Part shown: one piece after another, positions 6,886-15,581 of the stretch | Position numbering within the stretch: position 1 is the first letter of the stretch | Layout of the letters: every line of letters starts with the position of its first letter | The notes under the pieces: model-generated | Seen by the model: the letters and a program-made list of their open reading frames with translations, nothing else | The model's database searches: none | Told to the model about the DNA's origin: nothing | Origin: Dawidia cretensis | GTDB taxonomy: Bacteria > Bacteroidota > Bacteroidia > Cytophagales > Cyclobacteriaceae | Direction: 5' to 3' | Assembly: GCF_018598175.1 (NCBI RefSeq) | Contig: NZ_JAHESE010000036.1 | Coordinates: forward strand, 1 to 64,000 | Length of the DNA: 64,000 bases | Program-made: the position numbers and the translations under genes

Positions 6886-9300
6886 ATGCGTTATTATACA
6901 ATGACAGGCAGAAATATACTCGCCATACTACTATGGCTCGGCGCGCGAATGGCAGGTGCGCAAACAGCCCCCTTACAAGCGGGCGATTATCCCATCCAGC
7001 CCGTGCTGTTCAACGCGGTAAAGCTACAAGATCATTTCTGGGCACCGCGCATTAAAACCAATCATGAAGTGACCATCCCCTTTACCCTGGGGAAATGCGA
7101 GTCGACGGGACGGATCAAAAACTTCGAGATCGCCGCGGGGCGAAAGACCGGCGTCTTTGGTACGGAGTTCCCTTTCGACGACACCGATGTTTACAAGATC
7201 ATCGAGGGCGCGAGTTATTCGCTGCAGATTTTCAGAGATCCTGCCCTGGAAGCGAAAGTCGATACGCTCGTCGAGCTGATCGGCAACGCCCAGGAGCCCG
7301 ACGGTTATATCTATACCAACCGCACTATCATGGGCGCCAAAGGCCATGAATGGGCCGGCACCAAACGGTGGGAGAAAGAAGCTGACCTTAGTCACGAGCT
7401 GTACAACATCGGCCACCTTATCGAAGCGGGTGTCGCGCATTACCATGCCACCGGCAAACGGGCGTTGCTCGAGATCTCCATCAAAGCCGCCGACCGCGTA
7501 TGCGCCGACTTCGGTCCGGATAAACTGCATACCTACTCCGGTCATCAGATCATCGAGCTGGCCATGGCCAAGCTGTATAAAGTAACGGGTGACAAGAAAT
7601 ACCTGGAGATGGGTAAGTTCCTGCTCGACGTCCGTGGACCGGGCGGCGATGCCTACAACCAGGCTCACAAAAGCGTGGTGGATCAACACGAGGCTGTAGG
7701 CCACGCCGTGCGGGCGGCTTATATGTATGCGGGCATGGCCGACATCGCGGCCCTGACATCCGATGCGCGATATATCAAAGCGATCGACGATATCTGGGAA
7801 GATGCTGTGTATAAAAAAATGTATGTCACCGGCGGCATCGGCTCGACGGGTAACGGCGAGGCTTTTGGCGCGGCATATGAGCTGCCCAACATGTCGGCGT
7901 ATAACGAGACGTGCGCGTCCATTGCCAATGTATATTGGAACTACCGCCTGTTCCTCCTGCACGGCGACGCTAAATATTACGACGTCCTGGAACGTACGTT
8001 ATACAATGCTTTCCTGTCGGGCGTATCGCTAACGGGCGACCGGTTCTTTTATCCGAACCCGTTGGAGTCGCACGGGCAGCACCAGCGCAGCCCCTGGTTT
8101 AGCTGTGCATGCTGTCCCAGCAATGTGACGCGTTTTGTGCCCTCGATAGGTGGCTACTTCTACGCACAGAAAGATCAGTCGCTTTATGTAAATCTATACG
8201 GCGAAAGCACCGCCGACTTTACGGTGGGCAAGACCCCGGTCACGCTGAAACAAAAAACAAACTACCCGTGGGAGGGTGATATACAAATCGAGGTGACACC
8301 CGCCCAGGCCGCGATGTTTGATATTCGTGTGCGTATTCCCGGCTGGGCACAAGACACGCCTATGGCGGGTGACCTCTACAGCTTCCGCGACAAAGCTACC
8401 GCGCAACCGCAGGTATCGGTAAACGGCAAGGCCGTGCCGTTAACGACCGACAAGGGCTATGCAGTGCTAAACCGCAAGTGGAAGAAAGGCGATGTCATCC
8501 GTATCGCGCTACCCATGCCTGTACGACGCGTAGTGGGTAATACACACATTGCAGCCGACGAGGATAAATATGCCTACCAACGTGGTCCGCTGGTATACTG
8601 TGCCGAATGGCCCGACTATGCGGAAAAGAAAGTACTGAACATCGTCGTTCCCGACGACGCCAAGGTACAAGCTGTTTATACCCCCGACCTGTTTAACGGC
8701 GTGTACCTACTCCAGACAAAAGGCCAGACCACGGCCCGGGCTTCTGAAACGGAGATTAAGACGCAACCGGTAGATGTAACGCTCATACCTTATTTTGCCT
8801 GGGCCCACCGCGGGGCGGGAGAGATGACCGTGTGGATTCCGGACAAGGCCGGGGCAGCGCAACCTACGCCGGCGCCTACGATCGCTTCGAAGAGTAAGCT
8901 TTCTGCTTCTCACAAAGCGCGTACGCTGATGGCCCTGAACGATCAGATGGTGCCCCGCAGCTCCAACGACCAGAGCATTATCTTTTATCACTGGTGGCCG
9001 CTGAAAGACACCGTGCAGTGGGTGCAATACGATTTTGAGAAACCGGCGCGTGTCGGCGGGTCGCAGGTATATTGGTTTGACGATAGCCCGTTTGGCGACT
9101 GTCGCCTGCCGTTGGGGTGGCGACTGTTATACCACCAGGGCGAGCAATGGCTACCGGTAAAAAATACCGCACCGTACGGCGTGGATAAAGACCGCTACTC
9201 GGGCGTGTCGTTCGAGACGGTGACGACCGATGCATTGCGCCTGGAGGTGACGTTGCCCAAAGAACACTCTGCCGGCATCCTGGAGTGGTCTGTGCAATGA
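6886..9300 (+). CDS. GH127 beta-L-arabinofuranosidase (HypBA1-like), secreted, with C-terminal carbohydrate-binding-type domain
   Basis: About 804 residues with a signal peptide (hydrophobic NILAILLWL, cleavage near AGAQ). The GH127 catalytic centre is visible: acid/base Glu325 (GEAFG), then Glu341 and Cys343 in YNETC, and Cys409/Cys410 in SCACC. This is the zinc-bound E-C-C-C arrangement in which one Cys acts as nucleophile. The 16-residue spacing between the two glutamates equals that of HypBA1. GH127 enzymes release L-arabinose from beta-L-arabinofuranosides such as those on hydroxyproline of extensins. The C-terminal part (about residues 660-804) resembles a discoidin-like beta-sandwich ending in GILEWSV. 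That domain recurs at the N-terminus of the secreted protein at 17.6 kb. Alternative starts are 6901 (ATG) and 6820 (TTG). Confidence 0.85.
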   Translation: MRYYTMTGRNILAILLWLGARMAGAQTAPLQAGDYPIQPVLFNAVKLQDHFWAPRIKTNHEVTIPFTLGKCESTGRIKNFEIAAGRKTGVFGTEFPFDDTDVYKIIEGASYSLQIFRDPALEAKVDTLVELIGNAQEPDGYIYTNRTIMGAKGHEWAGTKRWEKEADLSHELYNIGHLIEAGVAHYHATGKRALLEISIKAADRVCADFGPDKLHTYSGHQIIELAMAKLYKVTGDKKYLEMGKFLLDVRGPGGDAYNQAHKSVVDQHEAVGHAVRAAYMYAGMADIAALTSDARYIKAIDDIWEDAVYKKMYVTGGIGSTGNGEAFGAAYELPNMSAYNETCASIANVYWNYRLFLLHGDAKYYDVLERTLYNAFLSGVSLTGDRFFYPNPLESHGQHQRSPWFSCACCPSNVTRFVPSIGGYFYAQKDQSLYVNLYGESTADFTVGKTPVTLKQKTNYPWEGDIQIEVTPAQAAMFDIRVRIPGWAQDTPMAGDLYSFRDKATAQPQVSVNGKAVPLTTDKGYAVLNRKWKKGDVIRIALPMPVRRVVGNTHIAADEDKYAYQRGPLVYCAEWPDYAEKKVLNIVVPDDAKVQAVYTPDLFNGVYLLQTKGQTTARASETEIKTQPVDVTLIPYFAWAHRGAGEMTVWIPDKAGAAQPTPAPTIASKSKLSASHKARTLMALNDQMVPRSSNDQSIIFYHWWPLKDTVQWVQYDFEKPARVGGSQVYWFDDSPFGDCRLPLGWRLLYHQGEQWLPVKNTAPYGVDKDRYSGVSFETVTTDALRLEVTLPKEHSAGILEWSVQ

Positions 9301-9335
9301 TCTTTTTGTTTATCTATACCCATTACCCAAAACCT

Positions 9336-11738
9336 ATGTTCTTTTATCTGAACCGTTTTCCCTGTGTAGCGGCCCTCGTCCGCCGCAGTGTGACGTTATC
9401 CATCAGCGTACTGTCTGCCTGGTGTGTCAGTGCGCAGTCGTATATTCCGGAGGAGGCAAACCCGCGGGTAAAGGTTGCTGATAAGATGCCGGTGGCGGTC
9501 TATCCCTTCTCCTTGCAGGAGGTGAGCTTGTTGCCGAGTGTATTTACCGAGGCGCGGGACGCCGACCGGCAGTACCTGTTGAAGATCGAGCCGGACCGCC
9601 TGCTGTCGCAGTTCCGATCACACGCGGGGCTAACGCCCAGGGCTGATAAATATGGCGGATGGGAGAGCGACGGTCTGGCGGGGCACACATTGGGCCACTA
9701 CCTGTCAGCCTGCGCGTTGGACTATGCGGCGTCCGGTAATCCCGAAATGCTTAAGCGCGTCAACTATATCGTCGACGAGCTGTATGCGTGCCAGGTTGCG
9801 CGCAAGACAGGCTATGTGGGCGCTATTCCACGGGAGGACTCGGTGTTCCTGGAAGTATCACAAGGCGACATCCGTTCGCGCGGCTTCGACCTGAATGGCA
9901 GCTGGTCGCCGTGGTATACCATTCACAAAGTCATGGCCGGGCTGCTCGATGCATACCTGTATTGCCACAACGACCGGGCGTTACAAGTAGAGAAAGGCAT
10001 CGCCGACTGGACGGGGCAGGTATTAAAAGACCTGAACGACGCGCAGATTCAAAAGATGTTGTTGTGTGAATATGGCGGCATGAATGAAATGCTCGTGAAT
10101 ACCTATGCCTTTACCGGCGACAAAAAGTATCTGGATCTGTCGTATAAATTTCACGACCGGGTAGTGCTCGACTCGTTGGCGCACCAGGTAGACATCCTCC
10201 CGGGGCGGCATTCCAACACCCAAATTCCCAAAGTGATTGGTACCGTGCGACGCTATCAGTTGACGGGCAACCGCAGTGACCTGGTAACGGGTGACTTTTT
10301 CTGGAAGACGGTCGTACAGCATCATTCCTACGCACCGGGCGGCAACAGCAACTACGAATACCTGGGCGATCGCGACAAGCTAAACGACAAGCTGACGGAC
10401 AATACCATGGAGACGTGCAATACCTACAACATGCTCAAGCTCACGCGGCACCTGTTTGCCCTGCAGCCGTCGGCCGGCCTGATGGACTTTTACGAGCGGG
10501 CGTTGTACAACCACATCCTGGCGTCGCAGCATCATAAGACCGGCATGATGTGTTACTTCGTGCCGTTGCGAATGGGCACGATTAAAGAGTTCAGCGATGA
10601 GTTTAATACGTTTACATGCTGTGTGGGATCAGGCATCGAAAACCACGTAAAGTATGGCGAGAGCATTTACTTCCGCGGTAAGGATGGTAGTATATATGTC
10701 AATCTGTTCATCCCGTCGGTGTTGCATTGGAAAGCGAAAGACTTTCACATCACGCTGAACAGCCGCATACCGCAGGGCAAAACGGTTACGCTCACCATCG
10801 GCACGGGCAAAGCACAGGAACGCACCCTGCGCTTCCGGAAGCCGCAATGGGCGCCCGCGACCGTGACCGTTCGCGTGAATGGCAAAGCGGTGCAGGCGCC
10901 GCTGGATGCGGATGGTTATCTGACCCTGCGTCGTACATGGAAAAACAATGACGTGGTGGAGATGGACGTGGAGTCGTCCCTCTATACTGTCGCTATGCCC
11001 GACAATGCCGCACGGCAAGCCTTCTTTTATGGGCCTGTATTGCTGGCGGGCAACCTCGGTAAGCACGAGCCTGATCCTTCTACCGGTATACCGGTATTGG
11101 TCGCGGCGGAGCAGAATGCAGATAAGATGCTGGAGAAACTCCCTGGCGATTCGTTGACCTTCCGTACCCGCCGCATCGGTGCACCGGCCGATGTTACGCT
11201 GCAGCCTTTTTATAACCTAGACGACGAATATTATTCGGTCTATTGGGACGTCTTTACACCCACCGCCTGGAAAGAAGAGCAGCAGCGCTACGAGGCGCGT
11301 AAGCGGGAGGTCTACGCCCTGGAGAAGAGTACGGTCGATATCTTACGAATAGGAGAGATGCAGCCCGAGCGCGACCACAACTTCACGGGCGATAAATTGG
11401 AAACAGGCGAGCTGCATACACGCAAGTTCCGCGTGGCGAACGACGGTGGGCATTTCAGCTTCACCCTGAAGGTGATACCCGGCTTCTCGTACAACCTGGT
11501 CGGCACGTATTGGGGCATGGACAACCGCGGACGGAACTTCGATATCCTCGTGGACGGCGAAAAGATCGCCAGCGTCGATCTGAACAAGTTTAAGGAAAGT
11601 AAGTTTTACGACATTGCGTATAGAATCCCCTCGCACCTTGTCGCAGACAAGACCAGCGTAAAGGTCACGTTCCAGGCGAAGGCGAAGAATCAGGCCGGAC
11701 CTGTTTATGGCGTGCGGCTCGTAAAAGAATCACAATAG
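9336..11738 (+). CDS. GH127/GH146-like (DUF1680) beta-L-arabinofuranosidase, secreted
   Basis: About 800 residues with a signal peptide ending near CVSAQS. The E-x-C and CC pattern of the GH127/GH146 superfamily is present: Glu359 and Cys361 in METCNTYN, and Cys428/Cys429 in FTCCVGSG. It belongs to a different branch from the upstream paralogue; the GESIYF and YVNLF segments are shared by DUF1680 proteins generally. The C-terminus carries two further beta domains (DUF4986-like, then a segment ending GPVYGVRLV, DUF6805-like). It probably removes L-arabinofuranose in beta linkage from plant glycans or glycoproteins. I chose the ATG at 9336; an ATG at 9297 overlapping the upstream stop (ATGA) would couple the genes but give a longer, less usual signal peptide. 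Confidence 0.82.
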   Translation: MFFYLNRFPCVAALVRRSVTLSISVLSAWCVSAQSYIPEEANPRVKVADKMPVAVYPFSLQEVSLLPSVFTEARDADRQYLLKIEPDRLLSQFRSHAGLTPRADKYGGWESDGLAGHTLGHYLSACALDYAASGNPEMLKRVNYIVDELYACQVARKTGYVGAIPREDSVFLEVSQGDIRSRGFDLNGSWSPWYTIHKVMAGLLDAYLYCHNDRALQVEKGIADWTGQVLKDLNDAQIQKMLLCEYGGMNEMLVNTYAFTGDKKYLDLSYKFHDRVVLDSLAHQVDILPGRHSNTQIPKVIGTVRRYQLTGNRSDLVTGDFFWKTVVQHHSYAPGGNSNYEYLGDRDKLNDKLTDNTMETCNTYNMLKLTRHLFALQPSAGLMDFYERALYNHILASQHHKTGMMCYFVPLRMGTIKEFSDEFNTFTCCVGSGIENHVKYGESIYFRGKDGSIYVNLFIPSVLHWKAKDFHITLNSRIPQGKTVTLTIGTGKAQERTLRFRKPQWAPATVTVRVNGKAVQAPLDADGYLTLRRTWKNNDVVEMDVESSLYTVAMPDNAARQAFFYGPVLLAGNLGKHEPDPSTGIPVLVAAEQNADKMLEKLPGDSLTFRTRRIGAPADVTLQPFYNLDDEYYSVYWDVFTPTAWKEEQQRYEARKREVYALEKSTVDILRIGEMQPERDHNFTGDKLETGELHTRKFRVANDGGHFSFTLKVIPGFSYNLVGTYWGMDNRGRNFDILVDGEKIASVDLNKFKESKFYDIAYRIPSHLVADKTSVKVTFQAKAKNQAGPVYGVRLVKESQ

Positions 11739-11751
11739 CCGCAACAGCACG

Positions 11752-12639
11752 TCAACGTAACACGACGTCCATTTTATTCTCCTGTAGCTTCCGGAATTCC
11801 GTAGGGGTGATCGAGCACACCGAACGGAATTTCCGGTTGAAGTTCGAAAGATTGTTAAAGCCCACCTCCATGGATATTTGCGAAATGCTCAGGTCGTTTT
11901 GTTGCAGTAGCTTGCGCGCGTGGCCAATGCGGATCTCCGTCAGGAAATCGACATACGACTTGCGCGTGCGTTTTTTAAAGTAGCGGCAAAACGAGTTGGT
12001 GGTCATGTGCGCCAGGTAGGCCACTTCGTCCAGCGAGATCTTGCGGTGGAACTCGTTCATCGTAAAGCGGTAGATGTCGGCCAGCTTGCGGCCGTCCTGC
12101 TCATCAAAGTCACTGTATACGCCGGAGGACGCCAGCGGCTCCATGCTTTTGTTCGATGACAGGATGCTAAGGATCTTCAGCAGCACGATGATGCGGTCCA
12201 TGCCCGTCTTTTTGAACAGGTGTTTGATGAGCTGCGCCACGCGGCTTTTGATGGGTTCCTGAATAAGCAGGCCGCGCTCACTGCTTTTGGCGAGCTCGTT
12301 CAGGTGCGCCATCTCCGGCATGGAGAGAAATGTTTCTCCAAATGTTTTCCATTCGAAGAAGAGCGAGAGCGAGTGCGCTTGCCCCTCCCGTTGGTCGTCG
12401 TAATATTTCCGGTCGTTGCGGAAGACGTGGGGCAGGTTCGGGCCGATCAAAAATATATCACCGGGTTTGAAGGCTCCGATAAAGTCGCCGACGATCACTT
12501 TACCGTCGCTTTCAAGGATCAGCGTAAGTTGTATTTCCGGATGCTGGTGGAGGTTGTCGTAAAAGTGAACCTCATGGTCTTCCTGCAGCCGAAAAGATTC
12601 CTGCGATGTCTTCGGAATTTTAAAGGGTAGAATCTTCAT
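11752..12639 (-). CDS. AraC-family transcriptional regulator
   Basis: A 295-residue regulator with an N-terminal cupin-like ligand domain (about 1-150, containing HQHPEIQLTLIL and a GDIFLIGPNLPHVF turn typical of AraC cupins) and a C-terminal double helix-turn-helix (about 190-285, ending GFNNLSNFNRKFRSV and TPTEFRKL). It is convergent with the GH146-like gene (13-nt gap) and divergent from the GH51 gene. The shared upstream region contains several ACAATT/AATTGT half-sites. I infer that it controls the flanking arabinofuranosidase genes in response to a sugar or glycopeptide breakdown product; the ligand cannot be read from the sequence. Confidence 0.85.
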   Translation of the reverse strand: MKILPFKIPKTSQESFRLQEDHEVHFYDNLHQHPEIQLTLILESDGKVIVGDFIGAFKPGDIFLIGPNLPHVFRNDRKYYDDQREGQAHSLSLFFEWKTFGETFLSMPEMAHLNELAKSSERGLLIQEPIKSRVAQLIKHLFKKTGMDRIIVLLKILSILSSNKSMEPLASSGVYSDFDEQDGRKLADIYRFTMNEFHRKISLDEVAYLAHMTTNSFCRYFKKRTRKSYVDFLTEIRIGHARKLLQQNDLSISQISMEVGFNNLSNFNRKFRSVCSITPTEFRKLQENKMDVVLR

Positions 12640-12666
12640 AAGGATAGTATGATTACAATAATAAAT

Positions 12667-12713
12667 ATAATAAATTTATTATTAATTGTGAAGTTTACAA
12701 TTAACGAAATTGT
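12667..12713. promoter_or_regulatory. Palindromes and AATTGT half-site array between the araC-like and GH51 genes
   Basis: A 16-bp perfect palindrome (ATAATAAATTTATTAT, 12667-12682) adjoins an 8-bp inverted repeat TTAATTGT / ACAATTAA (12682-12689 and 12697-12704), followed by a third AATTGT at 12708-12713. The first and third half-sites are 24 bp apart, about two helical turns. The cluster lies immediately upstream of the regulator gene. It is a good candidate for AraC-family binding, but binding is inferred. Confidence 0.45.
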
Positions 12714-12875
12714 ATTCACGCTTCAATTTTGCTAATGCATAATACTACTTTATTCACGTTATTCGATTGTTTGCGCAAACGCGGTGGGGCGTGTTTTTTA
12801 GGTAAAATTGTATCGGCGGGCGGCAATATCTGTGAAACGCGTTCCGGGGCGGTGGGCGTAATTTCATACCTGCAT

Positions 12876-15413
12876 ATGAAGCGTTTTTGTTTAAGTATAG
12901 TTTTTTGCGGGAGCGTGTACCTGGCAATAGCCCAGCCGGCTCAGATTTCGATATCCGGTGCGACAATGGGTGCCACGGTATCCCGTGATTTGCACGGGAT
13001 CTTTTTCGAAGAGATCAGTCACGGCGGCGAGGGCGGGTTGTATGGAGAGCTGATTCAAAACCGGGGCTTTGAGGAAAGTAAAATACCGGAAGGCTGTACG
13101 CTGGATTCGGGTTTCCTGGTTCCTCCGCGCACCCCGCATTATAGCGCGGGCCGGGTCGTGGACTGGAAGATGCCGTTTGAAGCGAAGAACGATTATCCCG
13201 CCTGGTCGCTTGCAACAACGGGTGGCGCCGTCGCGCGCCTGGCATTAGACCTTTCGCAACCGTTATACCCCGAGACGCCGCGTTCGTTGAGAATTGATAT
13301 AGCATCGATGCCGCGGACCGCGAACGTTGCCGTGATCAACGAAGGATTTTGGGGAATCTCCGTACAGCAGGGCGCTGCCTATACCCTGACCTTCCATAGT
13401 CGCACGGAAAAGTATAACGGTGTCATGACGGCACGCCTGGTGAGCGCTGACGGCAAAACATTGGCGGAGCATGTTTTCGAACGTGTGCAGGGAAGCGGCT
13501 GGAAGAAGTATACGGCCACGCTACGCGCCCATGCGAGCGATGCACAGGCTACGTTTCAATTAGTATTGTCCCGCCCGGGCACCGTGTGGCTGGACTTTGT
13601 TTCGTTGTTTCCGGTACAGACGTTTCGTAACCGGCCCAACGGCCTGCGACCGGACCTGGCGCAATACCTGGCCGATCTGAAGCCGGCGTTTGTGCGATGG
13701 CCCGGCGGGTGTTTTGTGGAGGGCATCAGTCCCCAGAGCGCACCGAACTGGAAAAAATCACTCGGCCCCGTCGAACGGCGCCCCGGCACGTACAGTCCGT
13801 GGGGCTATTGGTCCAGCGATGGACTGGGGTACCACGAGTTCCTGCAATTCTGTGAAGACATCGGTGCCGACGCGCTGTATGTGTTTAACTGCGGCGTGTC
13901 GTGCGAGATGCGCAGCGGTGTATACTTGGAAGATGCGCACGTCGACACTCTTGTGGCCAGCGTGCTCGAGGCGATCGAATATGCCATTGGCCCGCAGGAG
14001 TCCCGTTGGGGCAAGGTTCGGGCGAAGCAAGGCCATCCGGAACCGTTTCCCTTGCGTTACGTGGAGGTAGGCAACGAGCAGGTGGGCGAGCGGTATGCAA
14101 AACGTTTTAACATCTTTTATAAAGCCATTAAAGAAAAGTACCCACAGCTCGAAATATTGGCGGCGATGGGTATAGCCCACCTCAGCCAACCCACGATCCG
14201 CGCGGTCGGGAAGATGGACATCGCCGACGAGCATGCGTACAAAGCTGCGGGGTGGGCAATGACGTATGCGGATTGGTACGACAAGTATCCGAGAAAAGAC
14301 TGGCGGCTCTATGTGGGCGAGTACGCCTGCAATGCGGGTGTCGGTGCGGGCAACATAGCGGCGGCGCTGAACGACGCCACCTTCATCCTGGGCATGGAAC
14401 GAAACTCCGACCTGGTGACGATGAGCAGCTATGCGCCCTTGCTGGAGAATATACACGACACCGACTGGCCGGTAAACCTGATCCGGTTCGATGCCGGCCG
14501 AAGCTTTGCCCGCATATCCTACTACGCCATCAAAATGCTGAACGAGCATAAAGCGTCGGTAAACCTGGCGACGCAGGTATCCGCGCCGATAGATACCGTA
14601 ACGCCGGCGTTTGCCGGCAAGATTGGCCTCAGTACGTGGGACACACAGACGGAATATAAAGATGTGGAAGTGATCCAGGACGGCAAGGTAGTATACCACT
14701 CTGGCTTGATCCGGAAGGAAGATTGGCGTCTAACGGGCGGGCAGTGGGAGGTACGCGACAGTGTCCTCGCCCAGACGAAAGCGGGTGCCTGGCCGCTGGC
14801 ATTACTGAATACGAAATCATTCGACACCTATACCTTGAAGCTGAAGGCTCGCAAGACGGGCGGCTACAATGCGTTCATGATACCCTTTGCGTTCCGCGAC
14901 GATCAGCAATACATGCGCGTGCACCTGGGCGCCTGGCTCAACAAGGTGGCAGCGTTTGAGACCGTCACGACGGGCGCCGACGCGATCGTGTCGCAGCCGG
15001 TGCGATTGGAACAGCCCGTGGAGCTGAACCGGTGGTATGCCATCGAGCTGCGTGTCAACACCACTACGGTTGATTGTTACCTGGACGGCAAGCGGTTAAT
15101 GACGTATCACACTCCGGCCGATCTTTTTGCGATCGCCGGCCGCGACGATAAGACAGGGGAGGTGGTGATCAAAGTCGTGAACGCCGTCGGGCGTGCCCGA
15201 CCGGTGTCGATCGTAGTAAACGATCTCGCCCTGGAGCCGGCAGGCACCGCCGTGGTGCTGGCAGCTGACTCGCCGGATGACGAAAACTCCTTCGAGTCGC
15301 CGCAGCGGTTCGTGCCGCAGACGGAGCCGGTGCATGGCATCGCAAAACGTTTTGAGTATGTAGTGAAACCCTGGTCCGTAACGGTGTTGCGGGCGCGGAT
15401 CAAACGACCCTGA
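12876..15413 (+). CDS. GH51 alpha-L-arabinofuranosidase, secreted
   Basis: About 845 residues starting with a clear signal peptide (MKRFCLSIVFCGSVYLAIAQ). The GH51 TIM barrel shows RWPGGCF, the acid/base Glu401 in VGNEQ and the nucleophile Glu482 in VGEYA. Before the barrel there is a CBM4/9-like beta domain (about 130-240). The C-terminal arabinofuranosidase domain is split by a LamG-like insertion (about 620-760, WRLTGGQWEV onward), an arrangement common in Bacteroidota GH51 enzymes. It would remove alpha-linked L-arabinofuranose, for example the terminal alpha-1,3-arabinose of extensin Hyp-Ara4 or arabinan side chains. I chose ATG 12876 because an upstream in-frame start at 12729 would put about 49 non-signal residues in front. 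Confidence 0.87.
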   Translation: MKRFCLSIVFCGSVYLAIAQPAQISISGATMGATVSRDLHGIFFEEISHGGEGGLYGELIQNRGFEESKIPEGCTLDSGFLVPPRTPHYSAGRVVDWKMPFEAKNDYPAWSLATTGGAVARLALDLSQPLYPETPRSLRIDIASMPRTANVAVINEGFWGISVQQGAAYTLTFHSRTEKYNGVMTARLVSADGKTLAEHVFERVQGSGWKKYTATLRAHASDAQATFQLVLSRPGTVWLDFVSLFPVQTFRNRPNGLRPDLAQYLADLKPAFVRWPGGCFVEGISPQSAPNWKKSLGPVERRPGTYSPWGYWSSDGLGYHEFLQFCEDIGADALYVFNCGVSCEMRSGVYLEDAHVDTLVASVLEAIEYAIGPQESRWGKVRAKQGHPEPFPLRYVEVGNEQVGERYAKRFNIFYKAIKEKYPQLEILAAMGIAHLSQPTIRAVGKMDIADEHAYKAAGWAMTYADWYDKYPRKDWRLYVGEYACNAGVGAGNIAAALNDATFILGMERNSDLVTMSSYAPLLENIHDTDWPVNLIRFDAGRSFARISYYAIKMLNEHKASVNLATQVSAPIDTVTPAFAGKIGLSTWDTQTEYKDVEVIQDGKVVYHSGLIRKEDWRLTGGQWEVRDSVLAQTKAGAWPLALLNTKSFDTYTLKLKARKTGGYNAFMIPFAFRDDQQYMRVHLGAWLNKVAAFETVTTGADAIVSQPVRLEQPVELNRWYAIELRVNTTTVDCYLDGKRLMTYHTPADLFAIAGRDDKTGEVVIKVVNAVGRARPVSIVVNDLALEPAGTAVVLAADSPDDENSFESPQRFVPQTEPVHGIAKRFEYVVKPWSVTVLRARIKRP

Positions 15414-15471
15414 CCGCGGCAACGCGGTAACGCCATCGAATAACGCCGAGTGGAGTTATTTGGTTTGGGTG

Positions 15472-15499
15472 AGCCCCGTCTGTCCGGACGGGGCTTTTT
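15472..15499 (+). terminator. Intrinsic terminator after the GH51 gene
   Basis: A perfect 9-bp GC-rich stem AGCCCCGTC / GACGGGGCT with a 6-nt loop is followed by TTTTT. It lies 59 nt after the GH51 stop codon and insulates it from the peptidase gene. Confidence 0.85.
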
Positions 15500-15581
15500 G
15501 ATAGAAGGCGGTTAAGATCCTATCAGGATTTACTAATTTACCATTCATTCATCGGATGTACCGATCTTTAACTTTAGTCCT

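Noticed and set aside
6886-15413. A classical SusC/SusD polysaccharide utilisation locus
   Set aside because: Glycosidases and an AraC regulator are present but no TonB-dependent receptor or SusD-like lipoprotein is found anywhere in the window.
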